Assembly (NCBI RefSeq): GCF_035685805.1
Contig: NZ_DASSAB010000049.1
Location: 14,574-78,573 of the forward strand
Length of the DNA: 64,000 bases
Direction of reading: 5' to 3'
DNA from: Dyella_A sp035685805
Lineage (GTDB): Bacteria; Pseudomonadota; Gammaproteobacteria; Xanthomonadales; Rhodanobacteraceae
Part shown: piece by piece, positions 35,906 through 43,616 of the stretch
Layout: each line of letters starts with the position of its first letter
How positions within the stretch are numbered: the stretch's first letter is position 1
Notes under the pieces: generated by a model
What the model was told of the DNA's origin: nothing
Seen by the model: only the letters and a program-made list of their open reading frames with translations
Database searches by the model: none
Position numbers and translations under genes: made by a program

Positions 35906-37356
35906 GCGAAACCGAGGCCCGCGGTTCCGGCAACCGGCTGCACGAGCAGCTGGAAACCATTGTCGAGCTGTTGCGGCAGCAGTCGCGCATGCGCGACGAG
36001 CTGGACGAGCTGCGCGACGCCGGCGCAAGCCCGGTGGACCGCGCGCCCATTGCCGAAGCCCTGAAGGACAGCGCCGAGGTGCTGCAGCAGCAGCTCGATC
36101 CGCTGCATCCGGCGGATATCGCCTTCATCCTCGAGTCGCTGCCGCTGGATGACCGCATTGCGGTATGGCAACGCGTGCGCGCGGATCGTGACGGCGAGAT
36201 CCTGCTGGAGGTATCCGATTCGGTCCGCGAATCGCTGATCGCGGACATGGATCAGGGCGAGATCATGGCGGCGGTCGAGCCGCTGGACGCGGACGAACTG
36301 GCCGACCTGGTCGAAGACCTGCCCACCGAGGTGCTGCCCGAGCTGATGGCCAGCCTCGATGCGCAGCAGCGCGAGCGCGTGCAGTCGGCGCTGTCTTACG
36401 AGGAAGACCAGCTCGGCGCGTTGATGGACTTCGAGATGGTGACCATCCGGGAGGATGTGAGCCTGGAAACGGTGCTGCGCTACCTGCGCCGCTTCGAGGA
36501 GCTGCCCGCGCAGACCGACAAGCTGTTCGTGGTCAACAGCGACAACCTGCTCACCGGCGTGCTGCCGCTGCACTGGTTGCTGGTCAACTCCCCGGACAAG
36601 ATGGTCGGCGAGGTGATGGCGCCGGACGTCAACACGTTCCATCCGCATGACGATGCCTACGAGGTCGCCCAGGCGTTCGAGCGCTACGACCTGGTCACGG
36701 CGCCGGTGGTGGACGAAGGCGGCCACCTGATCGGACGCATCACCGTGGACGCCATGGTCGACGTGATCCGCGAGGAAGGCGAGAGCGAAGCGCTCAGCCG
36801 CGGCGGCTTGCGCGAGGAGGAGGACATCTTCGCCTCGGTCTGGGCCAGCCTGCGCAACCGCTGGTCGTGGCTGGCGATAAACCTGGTGACTGCCTTCATC
36901 GCCTCGCGCGTGATCGGCCTGTTCGAGGGCTCGATCCAGAAGCTGGTGGCGCTGGCCACGCTGATGCCGATCGTGGCCGGCATCGGCGGCAATTCCGGCA
37001 ACCAGACCATCACCATGATCGTGCGGGCCATGGCGCTGAACCAGATCACCCCAGACAGCGCCCGGCGACTCTGGCGCAAGGAGCTGGCCGTGTCGCTGTT
37101 CAACGGGCTGGTGTGGGGTGGCGTGATCGGGGTGGTGTCGTACCTGCTGTACAGCAACGTCGCGCTCGGCGTGGTGATGACCGCCGCCATGACGCTGAAC
37201 CTGCTGCTGGCGGCCTTCGCCGGGGTCGGCATCCCGATGCTGATGACCCGCTTTGGCCGCGACCCGGCGCTGGGCTCCAGTGTGCTGATCACCGCCATGA
37301 CCGACAGTGGCGGTTTCTTCATTTTTCTCGGTCTGGCCACGCTGTTCCTGATGTAG
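35902..37356 (+). CDS. mgtE: Magnesium transporter MgtE
   Basis: A 484-aa Mg2+ channel. The cytosolic N domain (about 50-160) consists of acidic helical repeats (ADLVEDLPTEVLPELMASLD). A CBS pair follows (about 170-300; MAPDVNTFHPHDDAYEVAQAF). Five membrane helices lie from about 325, including LMPIVAGIGGNSGNQTITMIVRAM, the conserved pore-lining motif. The CBS/N domains normally sense Mg2+ and gate the pore. Being translationally coupled to ispF leaves no room for a Mg riboswitch. The first 45 residues are an extra hydrophilic segment. Confidence 0.95.
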   Translation: MSETEARGSGNRLHEQLETIVELLRQQSRMRDELDELRDAGASPVDRAPIAEALKDSAEVLQQQLDPLHPADIAFILESLPLDDRIAVWQRVRADRDGEILLEVSDSVRESLIADMDQGEIMAAVEPLDADELADLVEDLPTEVLPELMASLDAQQRERVQSALSYEEDQLGALMDFEMVTIREDVSLETVLRYLRRFEELPAQTDKLFVVNSDNLLTGVLPLHWLLVNSPDKMVGEVMAPDVNTFHPHDDAYEVAQAFERYDLVTAPVVDEGGHLIGRITVDAMVDVIREEGESEALSRGGLREEEDIFASVWASLRNRWSWLAINLVTAFIASRVIGLFEGSIQKLVALATLMPIVAGIGGNSGNQTITMIVRAMALNQITPDSARRLWRKELAVSLFNGLVWGGVIGVVSYLLYSNVALGVVMTAAMTLNLLLAAFAGVGIPMLMTRFGRDPALGSSVLITAMTDSGGFFIFLGLATLFLM

Positions 37357-37393
37357 CCGACCGTTCTTGCGGCCGGTCTGCCGGCGGAGCGCG

Positions 37394-38416
37394 ATGCCTG
37401 TTTCCGAACTTCCCACCGCCTACGGCGCCGTGCCGCTGACGGCACGCCTGCGCACCACGCCCGAAGACTTCGTGGTGGAGGAGATCCTCGGCTACGACGC
37501 CGAAGGGCAGGGCGAGCACGCACTGTTGTGGGTGGAAAAGCGCGGCGCCAACACCGACTGGGTGGCGCGTGAGTTGGCGAAGTTCGCCGACGTCGCGCCG
37601 ATGAACGTCGGTTACGCCGGCTTGAAAGACCGTCATGCGGTGACCCGCCAGACCTTCTCGGTGCAGCTGCCGGGGCGCCCTGATCCGGACTGGTCCGCAT
37701 TTCCGCACGCGGAGGTTCGCGTGCTGGCAGCGACGCGGCATAGCCGCAAGCTCAAGCGCGGCGCCCTGCGTGGCAACCGCTTCGTGTTGATCCTGCGTGA
37801 TGTGCAGGGCGTGCGGGAGGAGGCCGAGCGGGTGCTGCAGCAGATTGCCGCCCGCGGCGTCCCGAACTACTTCGGCGAGCAGCGCTTCGGCCGCGAGGGC
37901 GGCAACCTGGCGCAGGCGCGTGCCATGTTCGCCGGACGCCGGATCGACCGGGACAAGCGTTCGTTCCTGCTCTCGGCGGCGCGCTCGCAGATCTTCAACA
38001 GCGTGCTGGCCAGCCGCGTGGAGCAGGGCAGCTGGGACACCGCGCTGGAAGGAGAGATCTGGGCGCTGGCCGGATCGCGCTCGTGGTTCGGCCCGGAGCC
38101 GTTCGACGGCGCGCTGGCTGCGCGGCTATCCCAGGGCGACATTCATCCGTCCGGCCCGCTCTGGGGCGATGGCGAGCCACCGACCACCGGCGAGGTGGGG
38201 GCTCTGGAACGGGCCGTCGCCGCTGGCTATGCCGACCTCGCGCAGGGCCTTGCCAGGGCGCGGATGGATCAGGAGCGCCGGGCCCTGCGCCTGATGCCGA
38301 GGGAACTGCGCTGGCGCTGGCTCGATGACGCAGCGCTGGAACTGGCGTTCGAACTCCCTGCCGGCGCTTACGCGACGGTGGTGGTGCGGGAGCTGGCGAC
38401 GGAGCCGGCCGCTTAA
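37394..38416 (+). CDS. truD: tRNA pseudouridine(13) synthase
   Basis: A 340-aa pseudouridine synthase modifying U13 of tRNA. TTPEDFVVEEILGY near residue 20 is the N-terminal motif. NVGYAGLKDRHAVTRQTFSV carries the catalytic Asp near 80. GVPNYFGEQRFGREGGNL and LSAARSQIFNSVLASRV are further family motifs. The ATG at 37394 gives the usual N-terminus. It follows mgtE by 37 bp. Confidence 0.96.
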   Translation: MPVSELPTAYGAVPLTARLRTTPEDFVVEEILGYDAEGQGEHALLWVEKRGANTDWVARELAKFADVAPMNVGYAGLKDRHAVTRQTFSVQLPGRPDPDWSAFPHAEVRVLAATRHSRKLKRGALRGNRFVLILRDVQGVREEAERVLQQIAARGVPNYFGEQRFGREGGNLAQARAMFAGRRIDRDKRSFLLSAARSQIFNSVLASRVEQGSWDTALEGEIWALAGSRSWFGPEPFDGALAARLSQGDIHPSGPLWGDGEPPTTGEVGALERAVAAGYADLAQGLARARMDQERRALRLMPRELRWRWLDDAALELAFELPAGAYATVVVRELATEPAA

Positions 38417-38469
38417 GCAGGTGTTGCCAGCGCCTCTGGTGCCGCTGACCGACTGCCCCAGAGCGAACG

Positions 38470-39015
38470 CTAGCGTTTCAGCAACACGACCACCGCGCCG
38501 GTGCCCCCCAGGGCGGGGCGTGCGGAGGCGAAGGCGATCACCTCGTCGCGCCGTCGCAGCATGCGGTCGGTGAGTGCCTTGAGCACGGGCCCGGCCGCCT
38601 TGGACCGCAACCCCTTGCCGTGCACGATGCGCACGCAGCGAAGTCCGGCACGCCGTGCTTCGGCGAGGAAGTCGGTGATGCTCGCCTGCGCCGCGGCCGC
38701 GTTCATGTGGTGCAGGTCCAGATCGTCCTGCACGCTGAAGTGCCCGCGCTTGAGTTGCTTCAGCAGCTTGGGCGGATACCCGTCGTGCAGGAAGCTCAGT
38801 TCCTCGCCCACCTCCAGCAGCGCGGGGTCGAACGCCATGTCGAGCAGCTCGCCAGGTACGGCCGCCTCGTCCTGTTCGAACATGCGGGCTCGCGGCGGCG
38901 GTTTCGGCGCTGGCGGCGGCCCGGCCACGGCGTCGAACTGGCGGACCTCGCCGATGGCTTCCCGGAATAACCTGGCGTCGTCGTCGGTGATCCGCGTTGG
39001 CGTGCGCCCTTTCAT
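38470..39015 (-). CDS. Smr-domain protein (SmrA/SmrB-like)
   Basis: A 181-aa protein with a C-terminal Smr domain (about residues 95-180). It carries DLDLHHMNAAAAQASI, VRIVHGKGLRSKAAGPVL and TGAVVVLLKR, the LDLHG-type, HGKG and C-terminal motifs; the first reads LDLHH rather than LDLHG. The N-terminal half is Pro-rich and acidic. Stand-alone Smr proteins are endonucleases; E. coli SmrB cleaves mRNA at collided ribosomes. It is the only minus-strand gene within the truD-surE-pcm-nlpD block. Confidence 0.9.
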   Translation of the reverse strand: MKGRTPTRITDDDARLFREAIGEVRQFDAVAGPPPAPKPPPRARMFEQDEAAVPGELLDMAFDPALLEVGEELSFLHDGYPPKLLKQLKRGHFSVQDDLDLHHMNAAAAQASITDFLAEARRAGLRCVRIVHGKGLRSKAAGPVLKALTDRMLRRRDEVIAFASARPALGGTGAVVVLLKR

Positions 39016-39169
39016 GCGCCCATGCTACCCAAACTGAGCAGGCGCCGCGGCGCGAGGATTACCGGCGACGCGATGAAACCGGCGACACCCTCGGTTAGAC
39101 TCGCCCTCTTGCACTCAGGCATTGCAGCCGGCTCCACCGCTGCCTGCCAACGGCTTTCGACGGATCAAC

Positions 39170-39949
39170 ATGCGAGTTCTGGTAAGCAACGATGATGGCG
39201 TGGATGCACCGGGCATCCGCGTGCTCGCCGAGCGTCTCGGCGCGGTGGGTGAGGTGACCGTGGTCGCGCCGGACCGTGACCGCTCTGGCGCCAGCAATTC
39301 GCTGACGCTCGATGCACCGATCCGGGTGCTGCGGATGGACAACGGCTTCTATCGGGTCGCAGGTACCCCTACCGACTGCGTGCACCTGGCCCTGGCGGGG
39401 TTGCTCGAGGAGGAACCGCACATCGTCGTGTCGGGCATCAACAATTCGGCCAACCTTGGCGACGACGTGATCTATTCGGGCACCGTCTCTGCCGCCATGG
39501 AAGGGCGTTTCCTTGGGTTGCCGGCGATCGCGGTATCGCTGGCCAGTCGCGACCATCGCGGCGAGCACTACGAGTCAGCGGCGCGAGCCGTGGTGATGCT
39601 GATGGAGCGGCTGCTGGTCGATCCGCTGCCCGCGGACACCATCCTCAACGTCAACGTGCCGGACCTGCCATGGGAGCAGATCCAGGGGTTCGAGGTGGCA
39701 CGCCTGGGCAAGCGCCATCGCGCGGATGCATGCATCGAGCAGACCGATCCGCGCGGTCGTCCGATGTGGTGGATCGGCCCGGCGGGTGACGCGGAAGACG
39801 ACGGCCCGGGTACCGATTTCCACGCGGTGCGCCGGGGCTATGTCTCGGTCACGCCGATCCACGTCGACCTGACCCGTTACCAGGCGCTGGAGAAGGTCAG
39901 CGGCTGGATGCAGGCGATGACCGCCGCAATCGACGCCCCGGCGGCCTGA
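39170..39949 (+). CDS. surE: 5'/3'-nucleotidase SurE
   Basis: A 259-aa metal-dependent survival protein acting on nucleoside monophosphates. MRVLVSNDDGVDAPGIRVLA (acidic metal motif), VVAPDRDRSGASNSLTL and VSGINNSANLGDDVIYSGTVSAAMEG are all family signatures. The ATG at 39170 is selected from the frame open at 39122 because SurE begins directly at the first beta strand. pcm follows after 4 bp, the conserved surE-pcm pairing. Confidence 0.96.
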   Translation: MRVLVSNDDGVDAPGIRVLAERLGAVGEVTVVAPDRDRSGASNSLTLDAPIRVLRMDNGFYRVAGTPTDCVHLALAGLLEEEPHIVVSGINNSANLGDDVIYSGTVSAAMEGRFLGLPAIAVSLASRDHRGEHYESAARAVVMLMERLLVDPLPADTILNVNVPDLPWEQIQGFEVARLGKRHRADACIEQTDPRGRPMWWIGPAGDAEDDGPGTDFHAVRRGYVSVTPIHVDLTRYQALEKVSGWMQAMTAAIDAPAA

Positions 39950-39953
39950 CGCG

Positions 39954-40634
39954 ATGAACATCCATCCGCTGCCGCCATCGGCTCTCAAGGGCGAAGGGAT
40001 GACGTCCCAGCGCGCGCGCGACCGCCTTGCGTCCGCACTGAAGGAAGGCGGGATCCGCGACGCCCGCGTGATCGACGTGATCCGCCATCTTCCACGGCAT
40101 CATTTCATCGACCAGGCGCTGCACTCGCGCGCGTACGAGAACACCGCGCTGCCGATCGGCCACGGCCAGACCATCTCGCAGCCGTGGGTCGTGGCGCGCA
40201 TGACCGAGGCCCTGCTCGAGTTCGGGATGCCGCAGAAAGTGCTGGAGATCGGCACCGGCTCGGGCTACCAGGCCGCGGTGCTGTCAGCGCTGGTACCGAA
40301 GGTCTACACGGTCGAGCGAATCGAGGAACTGCTGCGCCAGGCGCGTCGGCGATTCCGTCAGCTGGGCATCGAGAATCTCCGCTCGCGCCATGACGACGGC
40401 AAGCTTGGCTGGCCTGACGAGGGCCCGTTTGATGCCGTCATCCTCACGGCCGCGGGTGACGCCATTCCGCACGCGATCCTGGATCAGATGACGCCCACGG
40501 GGGTGCTGGTGGCTCCGGTCGGTTCCCCAAGCAGCCAGACGCTCATCCGCATCCGCGGCGATGGGCAGGGCGACTTCGTCCAGGAAGAACTCGGCGCAGT
40601 CAGCTTCGTTCCGCTGCTGGGCGGCATCGGCTGA
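39954..40634 (+). CDS. pcm: Protein-L-isoaspartate O-methyltransferase
   Basis: A 226-aa SAM enzyme repairing isoaspartyl damage in aged proteins. It has VIRHLPRHHFID, YENTALPIGHGQTISQPWVVA and VLEIGTGSGYQAAVLSAL (SAM site), plus TAAGDAIPHAILDQM and PVGSPSSQTLIRI near the end. The residues before MTSQRARDRL look optional, so the start could be 45 bases later (39999). The stop overlaps the yqaA-like start by one base (TGATG). Confidence 0.96.
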   Translation: MNIHPLPPSALKGEGMTSQRARDRLASALKEGGIRDARVIDVIRHLPRHHFIDQALHSRAYENTALPIGHGQTISQPWVVARMTEALLEFGMPQKVLEIGTGSGYQAAVLSALVPKVYTVERIEELLRQARRRFRQLGIENLRSRHDDGKLGWPDEGPFDAVILTAAGDAIPHAILDQMTPTGVLVAPVGSPSSQTLIRIRGDGQGDFVQEELGAVSFVPLLGGIG

Positions 40635-41239
40635 TGCGCCTGTTCGGGGCGCTGTACGCACGAGCACTGGTCTGGGCGCGTCATCCGCAATCGGTCTACT
40701 ACCTGTGCGGCTTGAGCTTCGTGGAGGCTTTCATCTTCCCGGTGATGCCCGAGGTGATGCTGGCGCCGATGATGCTCGGCAAGCGCCATCGTGCCTTCTT
40801 CTACGCCAACCTCAGCCTGGTGTTTTCGCTGCTCGGGTCACTGGTCGGCTACGCGCTCGGGCACTGGGCTTACGAGGGAATCCGGCCGCTGCTCAGCGAC
40901 GGCATGCAACAAACCATCGGCACATGGGTGGAGCACCTTCGTGCCGACATGGCCCAGCACTGGCTGGCGATGCTCGGCGCGCTGATGCTCGCTGCCTTGC
41001 AGCCGGTGATTCCAATGAAGTTCGTCACCTGGGCCGCCGGTATCGTCGGTGTGCCGCTGCTGCCGTTCCTGGCCTGCATGGCGATTGGACGCGGCAAGCG
41101 CGTGTGGCTGCTTGCCTTGCTGGTACGTCTGGTGGGGGAACGCGCGGAGCAGATCCTGCGCAAGAACATCGAGTGGATCGGCTGGGCTGCGATTGCGCTG
41201 CTCGGCGCGTTGCTCGCCTGGTGGTTGTGGCCGCGCTGA
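40634..41239 (+). CDS. YqaA-like membrane protein (DedA/VTT superfamily)
   Basis: A 201-aa inner-membrane protein with about four or five hydrophobic segments. It has YYLCGLSFVEAFIFPVMPEVMLAPM near the N-terminus, SLLGSLVGYALG, and a C-terminal helix IEWIGWAAIALLGALLAWWLW. FPVMPEVMLAP corresponds to the re-entrant E/P motif of DedA-like proteins. It is the usual neighbour between pcm and nlpD in this group. Function is unproven; DedA relatives are lipid carriers or flippases. Confidence 0.88.
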   Translation: MRLFGALYARALVWARHPQSVYYLCGLSFVEAFIFPVMPEVMLAPMMLGKRHRAFFYANLSLVFSLLGSLVGYALGHWAYEGIRPLLSDGMQQTIGTWVEHLRADMAQHWLAMLGALMLAALQPVIPMKFVTWAAGIVGVPLLPFLACMAIGRGKRVWLLALLVRLVGERAEQILRKNIEWIGWAAIALLGALLAWWLWPR

Positions 41240-41276
41240 GCTCGCACCTGCTGCCTTTTCATAGGAAACACGCGCG

Positions 41277-42194
41277 GTGCTCGCTATGCTCAACGGCATG
41301 AAAGGAACCTGTTACGCCGCCACGATCGTGGCTGTCGCTTTTGCCATCAGCGCGTGCGGAACCCGCCGCTCCGTCGTGATACAGCCCGCCTCAGGTCGAC
41401 CGGCGCGCGCGGTGGACCATCCCGTGCGCAATGTCGGCACCAGCGGGATCTACCGAGTGAGCAAGGGCGACACGCTGTACTCCATCGCCTTCCGCCATGG
41501 GCAGGACTTTCGCGACGTCGCCCGCTGGAACAGCATCGCACCGCCGTACACCATCTGGCCCGGGCAGCAGCTCGTGCTGCACGCGCCGACTGTCTCGCGA
41601 GCAGCCGCCCCGGTGGCGTCAGTGCGCCCGCCCGCCCGCCCACCCGCCGCTCGTCCCCCGGCCATTCCCGAACCTCGCCCGGCGGTTGCAGTAGCCGTGC
41701 CGGCGCCAGCTGCACCAGCTGCAGTAGTCGACAACGTGCCGGTTGCTGGCGTGCCGCCGGCCGTTCCGCCACCGCCGCCGCCGGCCGCTCCGGTTCCAGC
41801 CGCTGGCGGCTCGAGGTCGATCGGCGGCGTGAGCTGGCGCTGGCCAGCAGACGGTTCGCTGGTCAAGGGGTTCCGCAGCGGCGATGCAATCCCTGGTATC
41901 GAGATCGGGGGCGCGTCGGGTAGCCCTGTGCGTGCCGCGGCCGATGGGGTGGTGGTTTACAGCGGCAACGGTCTGGTGGGATATGGCGAGTTGGTGATCG
42001 TCAAGCACAGCGACGATTTCCTGTCCGCATACGGCCACAATCGGAAGCGGCTGGTCAAAGAGGGACAGCGGGTGACGGCCGGGCAGCAGATCGCCGAAAT
42101 GGGATCGACCGGTGCAGCGCGCGACGAGTTGCAGTTCCAGATCCGCCGCAACGGCAATCCGGTCAATCCGCTGGACTACCTGCCGCCGCGCTGA
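41277..42194 (+). CDS. nlpD: NlpD-like lipoprotein (LysM and degenerate LytM)
   Basis: A 305-aa lipoprotein with lipobox AISAC, a LysM domain (about 57-105, YRVSKGDTLYSIAFRHGQDFRDVARWN), a Pro/Ala linker (about 112-180) and a LytM domain (about 190-300). The LytM metal ligands are not conserved (GIEIGGASG, AYGHNRKRL, ELQFQIR), as in E. coli NlpD, which activates amidase AmiC rather than cutting peptidoglycan. GTG at 41277 has AGGA upstream; ATG at 41286 or 41298 is possible. rpoS does not follow. Confidence 0.92.
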   Translation: MLAMLNGMKGTCYAATIVAVAFAISACGTRRSVVIQPASGRPARAVDHPVRNVGTSGIYRVSKGDTLYSIAFRHGQDFRDVARWNSIAPPYTIWPGQQLVLHAPTVSRAAAPVASVRPPARPPAARPPAIPEPRPAVAVAVPAPAAPAAVVDNVPVAGVPPAVPPPPPPAAPVPAAGGSRSIGGVSWRWPADGSLVKGFRSGDAIPGIEIGGASGSPVRAAADGVVVYSGNGLVGYGELVIVKHSDDFLSAYGHNRKRLVKEGQRVTAGQQIAEMGSTGAARDELQFQIRRNGNPVNPLDYLPPR

Positions 42195-42197
42195 ATG

Positions 42198-42587
42198 TCA
42201 CCGTGCCGGCGAGCGGCCGGCAAGGATGAAGCCCACCACCACCCGCCGCCCTTCTCCGGCAAGAAGGTCGTAGGTGCGAGCCGCTGCGGCGTTGTCCATG
42301 ACCTCGATGCCAATGCCCTGGCGCAGGAAAGCCGCCAGAAATGCCGCGGGCGGAAAGCTCTGGCGCACGCCGGTGCCCAGCAGCACCAGCTCCGGCTGCA
42401 GCTCGAGCACGGCCTCGGCGTGCTTCACCTCCAGCGTGCTGGCGGAGGCCGCTGGCCATCCCTCAATCAGGCGGTCGGGCGCCAGCAGAAAACTTTGGTC
42501 GAGCTCCCGGTCCACCACCGTGACAGTCTCCTGGCTCGTGCGACGCACGAAAAGGAACGACTCGGGGCGATCAAGCGACAGATCCAT
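42198..42587 (-). CDS. Mth938-like domain protein (DUF498)
   Basis: A 129-aa small globular protein. The conserved core is ELVLLGTGVRQSFPPAAFLAAFLRQGIGIEVMDNAAAARTYDLLAGEGRRVVVGFIL, as in Mth938/NDUFAF3-like proteins. The function is not established in bacteria; relatives help assemble respiratory complex I in mitochondria. Its start overlaps the yhbY stop by one base on the minus strand. Confidence 0.88.
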   Translation of the reverse strand: MDLSLDRPESFLFVRRTSQETVTVVDRELDQSFLLAPDRLIEGWPAASASTLEVKHAEAVLELQPELVLLGTGVRQSFPPAAFLAAFLRQGIGIEVMDNAAAARTYDLLAGEGRRVVVGFILAGRSPAR

Positions 42588-42883
42588 CAGCGGGGCAGAG
42601 CCAGCTTGGGGTCGTCGGCGTTGCGTCGGAACAGCACCACGACGTGCCCGATCTGCTGCACGCTCTCCGCGCCGCTCCCTCCCGCGAGGAACTCGATCTG
42701 GGCCTGACGCTCCTCCTTGTCACCGCCAGACAGCTTTACCTTGACCAGCTCATGATGTGACAGCGCGAGATCGAGTTCCTTCAGCACGGCGTCGGTCGCT
42801 CCCTTGGCGCCGAGCAGGATAACCGGACTCAGGTCGTGGGCGAGGCTGCGCAGATAGCGCTGTTGCGAGGGGGAAAGGGCCAT
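42587..42883 (-). CDS. yhbY: YhbY-like RNA-binding protein (CRM domain)
   Basis: A 98-aa single CRM-domain protein. It starts ALSPSQQRYLRSLAHDLSPVILLGAKGATDAVLKELDLALSHHELVKVK and carries the GAKG (GxxG) RNA-binding loop. Homologues associate with pre-50S ribosomes. It is divergent from rlmE, the same arrangement as yhbY-rlmE-ftsH in E. coli. The start at 42883 is used; the frame is open to 42979. Confidence 0.94.
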   Translation of the reverse strand: MALSPSQQRYLRSLAHDLSPVILLGAKGATDAVLKELDLALSHHELVKVKLSGGDKEERQAQIEFLAGGSGAESVQQIGHVVVLFRRNADDPKLALPR

Positions 42884-42965
42884 ACGGTGCGGAGCTCGAT
42901 TCGCTGTCGGTTGGCCGCAAAGGGTATCATGCAGGCCATTTTCCGTATCTGTGACGTTGCCGATC

Positions 42966-43616
42966 ATGTCTCGCAGCAAAAGCAGTTCCCGCTGGCTGCG
43001 GGAGCATTTCGACGATGTCTATGTGAAGAAGGCCCAGGCGGAGGGGGTGCGTTCCCGCGCGGTCTACAAGCTCGAGGAGCTGATCGAGCGCGACCGGCTG
43101 CTCAAGCCCGGCATCTCCGTGGTCGACCTGGGTGCGGCGCCGGGAAGCTGGTCCCAACTGGTGCGCCAGCGTCTGGGCGACTCGGGCAAGGTAGTGGCAC
43201 TGGATATCCTGCCCATGCAGGGCATCGCCGGGGTCGATTTTCTGCAAGGCGACTTCCGCGAGGCGGACGTGTTGACGCAGCTTGAGGCGCGACTGGAAGG
43301 CCAGAAGGTCGATCTTGTGCTGTCCGATATGGCCCCCAATATGAGTGGCGTGGCGCTGGCGGATCAGATCCGGTCCATGGATCTGGCCGAACTGGCGCTC
43401 GATTTCAGCCGGCAGTGGCTCAAGCCGGGAGGCTCGTTCCTGATCAAGTTGTTTCAGGGAGCGGGTTTCGATGATTACCTTCGCAGCTTGCGCGCGAACT
43501 TTTCGCGCGTGACTATGCGTAAACCTAAAGCCTCACGCGCTCGGTCGCGCGAGGTGTACGCGCTGGCTGTCGGGCTCAAGCCCGGCACCGCGCCATCCGG
43601 CGGGAACCGTGCATGA
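42966..43616 (+). CDS. rlmE: 23S rRNA 2'-O-ribose U2552 methyltransferase
   Basis: A 216-aa FtsJ/RrmJ enzyme that methylates U2552 in the 50S A-loop. It begins MSRSKSSSRWLREHFDDVYVKKAQ, whose Lys belongs to the K-D-K-E catalytic tetrad. VVDLGAAPGSWSQ is the SAM site, LVLSDMAPNMSG holds the Asp, and GGSFLIKLFQG the second Lys. The stop overlaps ftsH by 4 bases, the conserved heat-shock pair. Confidence 0.96.
   Translation: MSRSKSSSRWLREHFDDVYVKKAQAEGVRSRAVYKLEELIERDRLLKPGISVVDLGAAPGSWSQLVRQRLGDSGKVVALDILPMQGIAGVDFLQGDFREADVLTQLEARLEGQKVDLVLSDMAPNMSGVALADQIRSMDLAELALDFSRQWLKPGGSFLIKLFQGAGFDDYLRSLRANFSRVTMRKPKASRARSREVYALAVGLKPGTAPSGGNRA

Noticed and set aside
35850..35910. Magnesium riboswitch before mgtE
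   Set aside because: mgtE overlaps the ispF stop by 4 bases, leaving no leader for a riboswitch.
41840..42190. NlpD as an active M23 peptidoglycan endopeptidase
   Set aside because: The zinc-binding His/Asp residues of active LytM enzymes are replaced (GIEIGG, ELQFQIR), as in the amidase activators.
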